Under the pieces are notes generated by a model. It was given only the letters and a program-made list of their open reading frames with translations. It had not been told where the DNA came from and did no database searches. From Chryseobacterium pennae (GTDB taxonomy: Bacteria > Bacteroidota > Bacteroidia > Flavobacteriales > Weeksellaceae), in the NCBI RefSeq assembly GCF_003385515.1, contig NZ_QNVT01000017.1:62001-126000 (forward strand): a stretch of DNA of 64,000 bases, in the 5' to 3' direction. The position numbers and the translations under genes were made by a program. Shown one piece after another: positions 7,469-17,586 of the stretch (positions are counted from its first letter, which is position 1; the number at the start of each line of letters is the position of its first letter).

Positions 7469-8818
7469 TTAATGAACCAGGTTTACTACCTTTTTCACTG
7501 CCAGAACATGTTTACAAGGCCCTCTTTCGCCTTGATACTTACTGAACCATTCACAGGTACAGCGCTCTTTACCTTCTTCAAGGATTACTGTATGGTGTAC
7601 TCCGGTACCTTCTACCCTGGCTTCTGTTCTTTCTTTGCTATTGTTTAATATCTCTACTTTTCCGTCTTCAATAAGCTTTTCCGCATTTTTCATACGAGGA
7701 TTCAATCCTAAGATACGGCTCAGCTTAAAAGGTAATCTGCGGTAGAAAAATTCATTTTCATCAAGGTCATAGCCCAACAATCCCATGGCAGCCAGCCTTC
7801 CTGTCAGATTCTCTGTTTTACGCAGACCAAGGTTTTCTTCCAATGCCAAAGCTGTAGCATTGAATGACTGATTGGCATAAGCATATTTATCCAGTGCATC
7901 AATCCATTCATCAGATACTTCGGGAATAAGACTATTCAGCAAGGCTCCTTCTCCTGAAAACCCTCTCCAGCTTTCTCTTGACAAAGAAAAACTGAATTTT
8001 ATATTTCCCATATAAAGCTGCCAGGTCGTAGATTGCATATTCGGATGCGAAAAAACCTGCATGGAGTCGATATATGGAAGCAAGGGCTCCAGCAAACGAA
8101 GTCTGTGAAGGCCTCCTATACAAACAGCATCAGCAGATTTTACGGGAGAAAACATAGGTTTGTTTCCTCTTACCATCAGGTAATAATCAGCCTTTACAAC
8201 GCCTTTCGGCATCCCTCTGAATAATTGTTGGGTCTGGATCTTATTAAAGGTATGCTGTTTTTCTGACTCGGAAAGATAGAGCTGAACGGTTCCGAGACCT
8301 TTGATCCATTTTATTGGTAATGGAACTTTTCTTTCCACCACCTTTTTGTCTTCCCTGTACAGCCCCACTTCTTTTTCGCCTACAGAAAGCATAATTTTTT
8401 CATTGGGACGGATACTTCCCAAAGCAGTAATCATAGGCTGATTAAAGTCTACATTGGTTGTTCCGTTTTCCAGAAACTCACCATCCAATCCTCCAGGAAG
8501 AACATCTACCCGGGCATACACACCGGCACAGTGTGAGAAGCCTTCGAAACGAAGCCTTTCATTTCCGGCAGTCACAATCGGGTCTTTAAGAAGAGCCATC
8601 TGAAACGGAGACAGGCTGAAGCTTGATTTCACAATATTGGAAAGCGTAATCAGACAACGGGCCAATATAAAAGGCTGTCCTACATTTCCCCAGAAAAAGC
8701 AGGGTGCATTGGTATTTTTCTGTATCTCGCTGTACTGGGCAAGAAACAGTTCTTCAAGAGTCTCTTTCTTAACCAGCGAAGAGGATCTTGAATAGTTATA
8801 AGTAAGCGTATCTTCCAT
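7469..8818 (-). CDS. SWIM zinc-finger protein
   Basis: 449 residues. The C-terminus carries a SWIM zinc motif (CTC, spacing of 13, CKH, about residues 424-442), which in SWI2/SNF2 and MuDR proteins binds DNA or protein. The first 400 residues are mixed alpha/beta and I do not recognise them beyond a general match to bacterial SWIM proteins. It starts 4 bases after the stop of the large helical-repeat gene at 8823-11519, so the three genes 14034 to 7469 form one operon. In actinobacteria and Bacteroidota such SWIM proteins are found beside DUF6493 and MoxR/vWA genes; the role is unproven. Confidence 0.75.
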   Translation of the reverse strand: MEDTLTYNYSRSSSLVKKETLEELFLAQYSEIQKNTNAPCFFWGNVGQPFILARCLITLSNIVKSSFSLSPFQMALLKDPIVTAGNERLRFEGFSHCAGVYARVDVLPGGLDGEFLENGTTNVDFNQPMITALGSIRPNEKIMLSVGEKEVGLYREDKKVVERKVPLPIKWIKGLGTVQLYLSESEKQHTFNKIQTQQLFRGMPKGVVKADYYLMVRGNKPMFSPVKSADAVCIGGLHRLRLLEPLLPYIDSMQVFSHPNMQSTTWQLYMGNIKFSFSLSRESWRGFSGEGALLNSLIPEVSDEWIDALDKYAYANQSFNATALALEENLGLRKTENLTGRLAAMGLLGYDLDENEFFYRRLPFKLSRILGLNPRMKNAEKLIEDGKVEILNNSKERTEARVEGTGVHHTVILEEGKERCTCEWFSKYQGERGPCKHVLAVKKVVNLVH

Positions 8819-8822
8819 AAAT

Positions 8823-11519
8823 TTATTTTTTTAGAAGATGATTGCAGATTTTCTTCAGGCTCGAGTTTTCTTTCCAGTCGTTAAGTTTCTCAATTACTTT
8901 TTTATTGGCTTGTGACTGATTTAGTGCCAATACTTCATGATACACCTCCAGCAGCTTCTTCAGGTTGGTGATTGGATCTTCCATCTGAAGCAGGATATTG
9001 GAGATTAATTCCTCCAGTGCAATATTATGATTTTTACTTACATTCAGCATCTGATGCTGAATAAGATCTGTTAATCTTTTTACGGGTGCCCATTCCAGTT
9101 TTTCATGGATTCCTATCACTTTTCCCAGCTGTGCATTGTCTATCATCTTATAGGAGACATGTTCCAGCCAGATTTCAGCAGCAGTTCCACGGATGGTTTT
9201 ATCACCATCCAGAAGAACCGTTCCCAGGAAAAGATATCCCATTTCATCCAAAGGTTTTTTAACCTGATAAAGGGCCTGTACTGTATTCAGCACCAGATTT
9301 CTTTCATACACTTCTGCAATACCGGAATAGAAAAGACAGCTTTTGATCACTTTTGCCAAAACATTACCAAGGGTATTCGGGAAACACCACATCATACCAA
9401 GGGTTTCGGAAAGTTCTCTCGGCTCAGCAATAAAATACTCCAGAAGCAGAGGATCTTTTCTTTTTTCAACATGATATTTTGGAATCTCAATATTCAGTTC
9501 GGCAGGATAGTATGAATTTTTCTTACTGTCTATGGTTTTCCATTTATAAATTCCTGAAAAGAATTCTGTTGGAATTGTATGATATTCAAAGCTACTGAAT
9601 TCTTTGAATACCTTTTCAGGAGAGCGTGTAATCCCGGCCGTCATCCACCATGCAGGATGTTCAAATTTCCCTTTTGGTTCAGTATTTTTACCAAAGAAGA
9701 AAAGTAATAATTCTTTATATTCTCCTTTTAATTTTTTCTCAGCCAGCTGTAATGCTTCAGATGTATTATCCAGAGCACATCGCTGGAGTGCCAGCTGCAT
9801 ATCCAGATGATGAGGTTCAATATTTTTGTTCTGATAGACCTCCAGCCTTTCCACTAAAGTAACCGGAGAAATCCAACAAGGTGCGTGGGTAATTGCAAAC
9901 AGCAATGGAACACTGTCACCCGCTTTTATTTTTTCATAAGTGTATATTGCAAGTTCTTTAAAAGCTTTCATGACAGGACTTCCTGCTCCTACTTTTCCAA
10001 TGGGACCAAGCTTTTTATGATAGTTTGAATAAGCTTCCCTTGCAGCCTCCTCCTGACTGGTTTTCTGATATATTTTTTCCAGATTTTTAAGCTGAACAGG
10101 ATATTTTTCCAATAAATTCAATCCGTAGTTAATAATCAGGTTACATAACAGGACATTCAGATAAGGAACTTCCCATTTTGCAATGGTTTTACAAGCTTTC
10201 AGAAATACCGGCTCTATGAGTTTTACAGATTCTTCATTTACGTCATTGGCAAAGTAAGCGAATCCGGACAAAGCAGTATCACAATGATGACTATATGGAT
10301 CTTCTATGGCCAAAGGAAGGAAGAACATCAGATCTTCAAAGCTTTCAAGTACTTTAACTTTATTTTCTTCTGTAATCAAAGGAAGCTTTTCTGAGACCAT
10401 CGCTTCTAATTCCTGCGGCTTTTCTTCTATATAAGTTTCTAAAAGAGAACGTACATTCGTCAGTATATTATCTGAATAATGGGAAAGAGACTCTTTTATT
10501 GCTTTGGATGGAGGAATATATTTAAGGATAATTTTTGCTGCCTTTGACTGTATACTGTCATCTTTGCATACAAATGCAGAGGTTAGGGCAATTCCTAATG
10601 TTTCAGGATCCAGTCTTCTATGCTGGAAGATCTTTTCGGTTAAACTCAGGCTGCCCATGACAACTGTTTTAACCTCAACACTCAATAGATTGGGAAGGTA
10701 ATGTGCAAATTCATCATTTTTAAAGGCAGGATTTCCTACCATTTTTTTAAGATGTATAAGGATGGTATTAACTGCTTTTGACTGTGCAGAGGCTAACCCG
10801 CCCAGTAACTCATCCTGTAATTCTACCAGTTCTGCTTCTGTGGGTTTTAAGCTCGTAAAGGCGTCCATAAACCAGCCTGTCACGTTTTTATTAAAGTTTC
10901 TGTTGGAAGCCAGCAGACATTCTCTTAAAAATCTTTTTCTGTCGATTTTTTGCTCTGTAACCAGCTTTTGTACTAATGGGGACCATTCTTTCTGGAAGGG
11001 TAATGATTTGGACGGATATTCGCACAGATACCAAAAGTGGGTACTGAGTGTTTCGGGATACTGATCAAGATCAGCAGGATAATTGCTCAGGTGATGCCCC
11101 AGCAATTCTGGTTTCGGCCTGATGTATCCTTTTTCTGTCCATCCTAAAATATGCTGATAATTAAAAGCCGTAAATTCAGCATCAATAGAATCATTGATAA
11201 AATCGGAGAACCAATCCGGGCAGCCCCATTCCAGAATCTGCTCTGTCTGTTCTATATTACGGAAAAGACTCCAATAGTTTTTACCAAAGTTTTTTTGGTC
11301 CATACAGACAAATGATGCAATATCAATGATGGAATGCTGATTGACTGAACCTGCAGTATGGTAAGAATTTTTGGTCATGACAATCTTATTGATCTCACGA
11401 TCCATTTTTTTTATCGTAGGTACTAATGTCTGCTTTTCCTCTGCTGTAAGCTGTTTCAAAAAAGGGACAATCTCATGTATTTTTTCCTCATTAAGGATCT
11501 CATAAAGTCTTTCTTTCAT
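8823..11519 (-). CDS. Large helical-repeat protein, DUF6493-like (copy 2)
   Basis: 898 residues, almost entirely helical with ARM/HEAT-like pairs and no membrane segment. The opening (LNEEKIHEIVPFLKQLTAEE) and the closing region (LEWAPVKRLTDLIQHQM, ITNLKKLLEVYHEVL) recur in the upstream protein at 11500-14034, so the two are diverged tandem paralogues. I assign DUF6493 from its general form and its SWIM neighbour, without a profile search. It overlaps the upstream gene by 20 bases, which implies translational coupling. Likely a scaffold or target-recognition protein; no active site is visible. Confidence 0.7.
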   Translation of the reverse strand: MKERLYEILNEEKIHEIVPFLKQLTAEEKQTLVPTIKKMDREINKIVMTKNSYHTAGSVNQHSIIDIASFVCMDQKNFGKNYWSLFRNIEQTEQILEWGCPDWFSDFINDSIDAEFTAFNYQHILGWTEKGYIRPKPELLGHHLSNYPADLDQYPETLSTHFWYLCEYPSKSLPFQKEWSPLVQKLVTEQKIDRKRFLRECLLASNRNFNKNVTGWFMDAFTSLKPTEAELVELQDELLGGLASAQSKAVNTILIHLKKMVGNPAFKNDEFAHYLPNLLSVEVKTVVMGSLSLTEKIFQHRRLDPETLGIALTSAFVCKDDSIQSKAAKIILKYIPPSKAIKESLSHYSDNILTNVRSLLETYIEEKPQELEAMVSEKLPLITEENKVKVLESFEDLMFFLPLAIEDPYSHHCDTALSGFAYFANDVNEESVKLIEPVFLKACKTIAKWEVPYLNVLLCNLIINYGLNLLEKYPVQLKNLEKIYQKTSQEEAAREAYSNYHKKLGPIGKVGAGSPVMKAFKELAIYTYEKIKAGDSVPLLFAITHAPCWISPVTLVERLEVYQNKNIEPHHLDMQLALQRCALDNTSEALQLAEKKLKGEYKELLLFFFGKNTEPKGKFEHPAWWMTAGITRSPEKVFKEFSSFEYHTIPTEFFSGIYKWKTIDSKKNSYYPAELNIEIPKYHVEKRKDPLLLEYFIAEPRELSETLGMMWCFPNTLGNVLAKVIKSCLFYSGIAEVYERNLVLNTVQALYQVKKPLDEMGYLFLGTVLLDGDKTIRGTAAEIWLEHVSYKMIDNAQLGKVIGIHEKLEWAPVKRLTDLIQHQMLNVSKNHNIALEELISNILLQMEDPITNLKKLLEVYHEVLALNQSQANKKVIEKLNDWKENSSLKKICNHLLKK

Positions 11520-14034
11520 TTGTTTTAATTTGAAGTATAATTTTTTTCAGGTTATTTTCGTTTTCCCATTCTTTAAGGACTTCTGAGACTTTTTCATCTA
11601 CTGCTGTCCGGTTTTGGTTTAGCAACTCATAATAAAGCTCCAGCAGCTTCTTAAGATTGAAAACCGGTTTCTCAACTGCTGAAAGAATGGATATCAGCAG
11701 CCTCTCAAAGGCTTTGTTATGACTGGTACTCAGATTAATAAATCCGGAAAGACCATCTGTAAACCGTTTTACCGGCGCCCACTCAAAATTGATCTTTTTA
11801 CCGATTATAATTCCCAGTTCCTGGATATTAAAATCTTCTGAAACAGCCTTGTTTATAAGTACTTCAAAAGCTATACCAGAGAATGTTTTATCTTTATGAA
11901 ATAATCCTGCTGACAGGAATAAATAATGTACAGGCTGAAATGGGAGATCCAGTTTCATCCATGCGTCAAGAAATTCTATATTCCCTTTTACATCATACTG
12001 GTACATAGCACAGGATAAATCTCCATTGTATTTTCTTGCAGTTACAGATCCCGAAAAATAAGGAACCGTATATAATGCCCGGATCAGATCATCCTGATCA
12101 AGGGTATGATAGGAGTTGAAAAAATAATTCAGGAATGAAGCATTTTCAGGAAGTTCTTTATGATTCTCAAGAGAGAGTAATGACTGAGCTACTTCCTCAG
12201 TATTATTCCATTTATAGATTTTCTTATAATCCAGCTTCCAACTGAAATTACCATCTAGATATTCTTTCTCGTAATGATCTGTAAAATAAGTCTGCTCGAA
12301 GACAGGGCTAAGGAATTCGAAATATTCTTCTTTAAGCTGTTGTTTTGCGTATTGTTCTCCTTTTTTCAGATTTTCTTTTTTCACCCGGAGTATTGCAATC
12401 TGCAGATCAAAAGAAATAGGTTTTTCATTCTGTTCCTGATAGATCTTTAATTTGTCAATAAGCGTGTGAATACTGATCCAGCAAGGAGTATGATCCGGAA
12501 CTGAAAGTAACGGAAGCTTTTTATTCTGTTTTAAAAATTCAAAAATTCCTAACAGCAGCTGATGGTAGGCTTTGAAAATAAGAGGGGTTCTTTTTTCACT
12601 CCAGTTTTCCAGCGTTGGAAAGCCCAGATGTGCATCCAATAAGACCTGCGATTTCTTTTTTTGTTTCAACAGTCCGTAATTGATCAGGAAAGTGGCCAGC
12701 AAATGTTGAAAACCAACGGTTTCTTTTCTTTTGAATGCTGCTTTAAAGGCAGGTTCAAGGTGGCTGAAATGATCTTCTTCAAAACTATCATTCAATTTAA
12801 TCAAAGCATCTAAAAACAGATCAATGTGATGGTTTTCATTATTATTAAATAACTGAGAAGACAGGAAAATAAAATCATCCAGAGTTTCAACTGATGAAAT
12901 AGGCTGTGACAGATGCCATGGAACTGCCTCATAGTTCCTTTCTTCCTTATTGTCTTTGGTTTCCTTTTCTACAAGATACTTTTTCAATAAATTCTGGGCA
13001 TCAGAGAGAAGGAATTCTTTATAAAATGTGAGTTCTTCCCTGATTTTTTCTGAGTAAAGATCTCCGTACTTAACAATGATCTTGGCTCCTTTGGTCTGAA
13101 GTGCCTTATCTTTATTCAGGAATACTGGCAAAAGGAACAGACATATGGCTTCATGATATGTTTGATTTTCTTTGGCTATTTTTTCAAGAGCCAGGAGCAG
13201 TGCATTGACAATATTCTTGGTGGGAAGGGTCATTAAAGTTGCAGTAGCCTGTAGAAAATCTTCTGTTTTAAAATCTTTTTCTGCTATTATCGGATTGATA
13301 ATTTTTATCACTCCCGGAAATAATGAATATTGAGTGGAATGAAAAATCATAAACAGTTCATCCTGCAAATCCAGAATTTCTTCATGACCAGGCTCCAGAT
13401 AAGCAAAAAACTCAAGGAACCAGGTATTGTGTTCTTTTGAAAAATTAAAATTGATTGCCGCAAGACTGGCTTTAAGTATTCTTGAACGGTTAATTTTCTT
13501 TTCCTCTACTAGGATTTTCAAAACATCTTTCCAACTTCTGTTTTGATAACTGGATGTAATACTGCATTCGTGTTCAAACAAAAGCCAGATATGCAATTCC
13601 AGAGTTACCGGATATGCTGAAAATATTTCTTCTGCTCTCGACGATGAGGAAAGCAATGATGCCCAGATGTCATTGGGAAGGGTAAGATACTCTTTCTGTA
13701 CCCATTCCAGGACTTTCAGATAATCGAATCCATAAAGAAAAAGATGGCTTTCTCCAATCCAGTCAGGAATATACGCCTCAAAAAGGTCATCAACAAGTTC
13801 TACCGGAATGGAATGGTATCCCGGTCTCATCTTTTCATATTCTTCTTTTGTTTTACTGCATGCCAAAGCAGCCAACACCGATATTGTATTGTGCCCCCAT
13901 TCTTTATTGATATTCTTCTTTAAAATGGCAGCAACTTCTTGTTTATCTTTGGGTGTAAGTTTCTTAAGAAAAGGAATGATGTCCTTGATTCTATAGTTTA
14001 AATATATTGCTTTAAACTCTTCGTTAATAAGCAT
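11500..14034 (-). CDS. Large helical-repeat protein, DUF6493-like (copy 1)
   Basis: 844 residues, first gene of the SWIM operon. All-helical repeat protein paralogous to the next gene: shared starts (YRIKDIIPFLKKLTPKDKQE) and ends (FEWAPVKRFTDGLSGFIN, VFNLKKLLELYYELLNQN). The pair keeps length and order but little identity in between, which suggests an old duplication with specialised partners. The 289 bases upstream (14035-14323) separate it from the Pif1 gene and hold no ORF I can support. Confidence 0.7.
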   Translation of the reverse strand: MLINEEFKAIYLNYRIKDIIPFLKKLTPKDKQEVAAILKKNINKEWGHNTISVLAALACSKTKEEYEKMRPGYHSIPVELVDDLFEAYIPDWIGESHLFLYGFDYLKVLEWVQKEYLTLPNDIWASLLSSSSRAEEIFSAYPVTLELHIWLLFEHECSITSSYQNRSWKDVLKILVEEKKINRSRILKASLAAINFNFSKEHNTWFLEFFAYLEPGHEEILDLQDELFMIFHSTQYSLFPGVIKIINPIIAEKDFKTEDFLQATATLMTLPTKNIVNALLLALEKIAKENQTYHEAICLFLLPVFLNKDKALQTKGAKIIVKYGDLYSEKIREELTFYKEFLLSDAQNLLKKYLVEKETKDNKEERNYEAVPWHLSQPISSVETLDDFIFLSSQLFNNNENHHIDLFLDALIKLNDSFEEDHFSHLEPAFKAAFKRKETVGFQHLLATFLINYGLLKQKKKSQVLLDAHLGFPTLENWSEKRTPLIFKAYHQLLLGIFEFLKQNKKLPLLSVPDHTPCWISIHTLIDKLKIYQEQNEKPISFDLQIAILRVKKENLKKGEQYAKQQLKEEYFEFLSPVFEQTYFTDHYEKEYLDGNFSWKLDYKKIYKWNNTEEVAQSLLSLENHKELPENASFLNYFFNSYHTLDQDDLIRALYTVPYFSGSVTARKYNGDLSCAMYQYDVKGNIEFLDAWMKLDLPFQPVHYLFLSAGLFHKDKTFSGIAFEVLINKAVSEDFNIQELGIIIGKKINFEWAPVKRFTDGLSGFINLSTSHNKAFERLLISILSAVEKPVFNLKKLLELYYELLNQNRTAVDEKVSEVLKEWENENNLKKIILQIKTNERKTL

Positions 14035-14323
14035 AAATTCATTCTTGGCGGCTAAAATAGAAAAATTTGACTGATAGGCGATAAATTATCCCTAAAAAGT
14101 GAATTTTTTAACAAAATTTTAAGTTAATAAAACAGCTTCTAATGCTATTTCAGTCCATATTTAAATTCTCTTTGTTAAGATATATGAGATAAAATATCAG
14201 AAGAGTTCATTTATAATTGGAATTTCTTTAACGTAGATTTTGTAAAGTCAGAAACTCGGAAGTGCATACTATTAACCTTTTATACTTCAAAAACAATTAA
14301 AACAAATAATGTATTACAACCCA

Positions 14324-16306
14324 TTATTGTTTAAAAGTTCTTTCTACTTCTGTTAACCCCATTTTTGCCAGATGTCTGTAAACAGTCGCCAGGGTAAGAT
14401 TTCGTTTCTCAGCAATTTCAAAAGGGGGCATTCCTTCATCAAATAGCTCAAATGTGATCATGTGGGTTGGCTTTTTAACAATTGCTGTGGAAGTATCCAT
14501 TTCAATTTCTTTATCAAATAAAGATACATCCAAAAGGTAACAGGTCTTAAGCTTTTCAATATATTCTTCCAGATCATGCAGAAGCATTTTTGTTTCTTCA
14601 TTGAAAGTTTTCAAACCTTTGGTCCCTATGGTTTCTGAATAAAGCTTTTTTAAAGGTAATAAGATCTTTTCTGCTACATTTTTATAGAAAAAGTTTATGG
14701 CACCACTGCATTTTTCTTCTAGTTCACTCCATTGAATTTCTCCGGATATAAAATCTGTTAATTTCAAACGAATGACCTTTTTAAATTTTTGAGATATTCT
14801 AAATAGATATTCACTTTCTCTTTCAAAATCATCAGACAGAGTATTCGCTTTCTCTGCATCTGGTATTCCTACAGTAAAGGTAATCTCTCTCCAGTTCATT
14901 ACAGCTTCTTTTAACCAGCCTGCATCTACTGTCATCTGAACTTTATACAGTGTATAATCATATTTTTCATGGTCAATGATCTGGAGTAAACTTTCGTTAG
15001 CATTGGTAGAATCCTGAAAATCTTCAATTCTACGGTCCTTGAATATGGCATTCTGTGAAATTTCAGATTTCAGAACAATTCCATTCAGGGTACGGCAGCG
15101 GCTTAATGCCACATACACCTGTCCGCTCGCAAAGGATCTTCCGGCATCAATAATTACCCGGTCAAACGTCAATCCCTGACTTTTATGAATGGTAACGGCC
15201 CATGCCAGCCGTATGGGATATTGTTCAAAGCTGCCCAATACTTCTGTTTTAATATTTTTTTCTGAATCCAGCGTGTATCTTTTCTGCTCCCAGACTTCGG
15301 TGGTCACAATAATTTCTTTCTTACTTTCATCCAGTACGACCTTTATGATGTCTTCATCGAGATAAGAAATTTCGGCTAACTTCCCATTATAAAAGTTTTT
15401 TTCTGGTGAGGAATCATTTCTGATAAACATAATCTGGGAACCTACTTTAAGTTCCAGTGTTTCCTCCATCGGATATTGAGTTTCTTTAAATTCACCAATC
15501 ACTGATGCTTTATAAAACAGAGACTCTTCCTCCAGCTCAGATAGCTTTTTCTGATTAATATGATCTGCGATGCGGTTATGGGAACATAAATGAATGTAGG
15601 TTTCATTTTCAGGTTCAAAATCAGGATTGTATCTGGAATTCAGCTTTTCAAAATCCAATTCATGGAAATCTGCATTCCGAACAGCATTAAGTATTTCCAA
15701 AAATTCTTCATCCTGCTGGCGGTATACTGTCGTTAATTCTACTGTAATTAATCTTACATTCTTTAACGCTTTGGCTGAAAAGAAAAACGGAGTTTCATAG
15801 AATTTTGATAAAATCTTTTCTGAATCATCTCTTACTACAGGTGGCAATTGATATAAGTCACCAATTAACAATAACTGTACTCCTCCAAACGGCAACTGGT
15901 TCCGCCTCACCCTTCTTAATGAATGATCTATCATATCTAATAAATCAGCTCTCAGCATGGATACTTCATCAATGATAATCAATTCTATCTCCCGAAAAAG
16001 ATCAAGTTTTTCTTTTCTGTATTTAAAGTGAGGAAACAGCTCATTGATATTCATTGCAAGATTAGGATCAACGGGTTCTGTAGTAGGAACAAATGTACGC
16101 GAAGGGATGGCAAACAGCGAATGTATGGTTACTCCACCGGCATTGATCGCTGCAATCCCTGTGGGAGCAACAATGATATGCTTTTTACGTGTGGTCTTTA
16201 CAAAATTATTGAGAAAGGTGGTCTTTCCTGTTCCTGCTTTTCCTGTCAAGAATACACTTCTGTTGGTATGTTCCAGTAATCCGGCGAGCTCCTCCAAAGG
16301 ATACAA
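14324..16306 (-). CDS. Pif1/RecD2-like SF1B DNA helicase with C-terminal helix-turn-helix
   Basis: 660 residues. Walker A GKAGTGKTTF at about 22-31, APTGIAA, Walker B IIIDEVSM near 112, GDLYQLPPV, and the late motif VTIHKSQGLTFDRVIID near 375 define a superfamily 1B 5'-3' helicase of the Pif1 type. Residues 600-655 look like a helix-turn-helix tail (PPFEIAEKRNLTLATVYRHL), seen in bacterial Pif1-like proteins. It could resolve RNA-DNA hybrids or structured nucleic acids. It has its own leader: a terminator at 16345-16374 separates it from the exonuclease unit upstream. Confidence 0.88.
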   Translation of the reverse strand: MYPLEELAGLLEHTNRSVFLTGKAGTGKTTFLNNFVKTTRKKHIIVAPTGIAAINAGGVTIHSLFAIPSRTFVPTTEPVDPNLAMNINELFPHFKYRKEKLDLFREIELIIIDEVSMLRADLLDMIDHSLRRVRRNQLPFGGVQLLLIGDLYQLPPVVRDDSEKILSKFYETPFFFSAKALKNVRLITVELTTVYRQQDEEFLEILNAVRNADFHELDFEKLNSRYNPDFEPENETYIHLCSHNRIADHINQKKLSELEEESLFYKASVIGEFKETQYPMEETLELKVGSQIMFIRNDSSPEKNFYNGKLAEISYLDEDIIKVVLDESKKEIIVTTEVWEQKRYTLDSEKNIKTEVLGSFEQYPIRLAWAVTIHKSQGLTFDRVIIDAGRSFASGQVYVALSRCRTLNGIVLKSEISQNAIFKDRRIEDFQDSTNANESLLQIIDHEKYDYTLYKVQMTVDAGWLKEAVMNWREITFTVGIPDAEKANTLSDDFERESEYLFRISQKFKKVIRLKLTDFISGEIQWSELEEKCSGAINFFYKNVAEKILLPLKKLYSETIGTKGLKTFNEETKMLLHDLEEYIEKLKTCYLLDVSLFDKEIEMDTSTAIVKKPTHMITFELFDEGMPPFEIAEKRNLTLATVYRHLAKMGLTEVERTFKQ

Positions 16307-16344
16307 TTTTTATCAAAGGTAAATTATAAAAATAAAAGGTATAT

Positions 16345-16374
16345 AAAAAAAGACTGAACCTTTTGGAACAGTCT
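16345..16374 (-). terminator. Intrinsic terminator ending the RNase Z/exonuclease unit
   Basis: Minus-strand stem AGACTG and CAGTCT with inner CC/GG around an A-rich loop, then U7. It lies 33 bases after the stop of the exonuclease at 16407-16958. Confidence 0.8.
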
Positions 16375-16406
16375 CTCAGCATCAATTATATTCTCTGTAT
16401 TGCAGT

Positions 16407-16958
16407 TTAATTATTCTGCATGCACCAATGCAGAATTTTGGCAATATTTCGGGCATCATCCACACCTCTGTGATGGGTACCGTCTAATTTAAATCCAAGT
16501 TCATTCAGTGCTCTCTGCATGCCTACACTTTTTCTTACAGTAGGATGAGTCTCTCCGAATAAGGTTTTTACATTAATGTGATCATCGCTTAAGGGATAAT
16601 CCACATAAAATCTTCTGGCCTGATCCTGAAGCATATTCAGATCATAATTTCCATAGCTTGCCCAGGTTAATTCTTCAGAGTCGTATTCTGCTCTCAGAAT
16701 ATCAAATGCGTCATCCAGCATAATCCCCTCACTATCCAACATATTTTGGGTAAGGGTGGTAAGTTCTGTACAAAACGGACTCACTTTCGAATATTGGGGT
16801 TTTATTAAAATCCCTTCATTTTTAGAAATTTTACCGGTTTTTGCATTCATGATACAAACCCCGATTTCAATGATCTCACTTTCCTGACCCCGTGGCGGGC
16901 GGTTGTCCCAACATGTGGCCTCAAGGTCTATGATCAGTATATTTTCTGTTGTTTTCAT
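16407..16958 (-). CDS. ERI1/KapD-like DEDDh 3'-5' exonuclease (paralogue 1)
   Basis: 183 residues, a single DEDDh exonuclease domain. Visible catalytic pieces are DLEATCWD near residue 11 (Asp/Glu pair), a middle Asp in ASYGNYDLNML, and HHRGVDDARNIAKIL at the end (His and last Asp). The signature D-x-EATC is that of the ERI1/3'hExo/KapD group, whose members trim RNA 3' ends, rather than DnaQ. It is the last gene of a minus-strand run and has two close paralogues at 17027 and 21713. Exchange of the usual HHSGADDAYN for HHRGVDDARN is the main local difference. Confidence 0.88.
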   Translation of the reverse strand: MKTTENILIIDLEATCWDNRPPRGQESEIIEIGVCIMNAKTGKISKNEGILIKPQYSKVSPFCTELTTLTQNMLDSEGIMLDDAFDILRAEYDSEELTWASYGNYDLNMLQDQARRFYVDYPLSDDHINVKTLFGETHPTVRKSVGMQRALNELGFKLDGTHHRGVDDARNIAKILHWCMQNN

Positions 16959-17026
16959 TGTATTTTATTTAAGGTAAAAGATAGAAGCCATTTATTGTTT
17001 TTAAATTTCTGCTTCCATCCGGATTA

Positions 17027-17572
17027 TTATTCCAAAATCCTATTAAGAATTTTGGCTGTATTGTAAGCATCGTCTGCTCCGCTGTGATGATTTCCCTCGA
17101 AATCTATTTTCAGATAATCCAGGGCTCTTTTCAGTCCGATAGATTTATACAGCCTGAAATGTCTTTTGAATTCATACATCACATCAATGTATTGTCCTGA
17201 AAAAGGGTTTTCTATTCCGAGCCAATCGCTTTGTTCGATGATCTGCTCTCTGTCGAAGTTTCCGTATCCGGCCCAGGTGAGAGATTCAGGATGATATTCA
17301 TCTCTGATTTTCTCACAGGCTTCTTCAAAATAGATTCCTTTTTCTTCTATCAGCTGCGGTGTAATTCCCGTTAGTTTTGTACAAAATCTATTGATTTCTG
17401 ATCTTTCGGGAATAACATAAATGCTTTGTTTTTGGGAAATGGTATTGGATATCAGATCCAACTTACAAATTCCCATTTCGATAATATCAACTTGTTGCGC
17501 GATTGGAATCCTGTCGTTTTCCCAACAGGTTGCTTCCAAATCGACAATTATTATTTCATTAGTTGTTTTCAT
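17027..17572 (-). CDS. ERI1/KapD-like DEDDh 3'-5' exonuclease (paralogue 2)
   Basis: 181 residues from the ATG at 17572; a longer ORF to 17617 would add 15 residues overlapping the phosphoesterase, and the paralogues do not have them. It contains VDLEATCWEND, GYGNFDREQI and HHSGADDAYNTAKIL, the complete DEDDh set. The expected reaction is removal of 3' nucleotides from RNA using two metal ions. Third gene of the RNase Z-phosphoesterase-exonuclease-exonuclease run, which fits a role in cleaning RNA 3' ends before ligation or decay. Confidence 0.87.
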   Translation of the reverse strand: MKTTNEIIIVDLEATCWENDRIPIAQQVDIIEMGICKLDLISNTISQKQSIYVIPERSEINRFCTKLTGITPQLIEEKGIYFEEACEKIRDEYHPESLTWAGYGNFDREQIIEQSDWLGIENPFSGQYIDVMYEFKRHFRLYKSIGLKRALDYLKIDFEGNHHSGADDAYNTAKILNRILE

Positions 17573-17586
17573 GGTTGTCTTAAAAA

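Noticed and set aside
7932..8224. ORFs opposite or inside the SWIM gene
   Set aside because: Shadow frames of a clear coding sequence.
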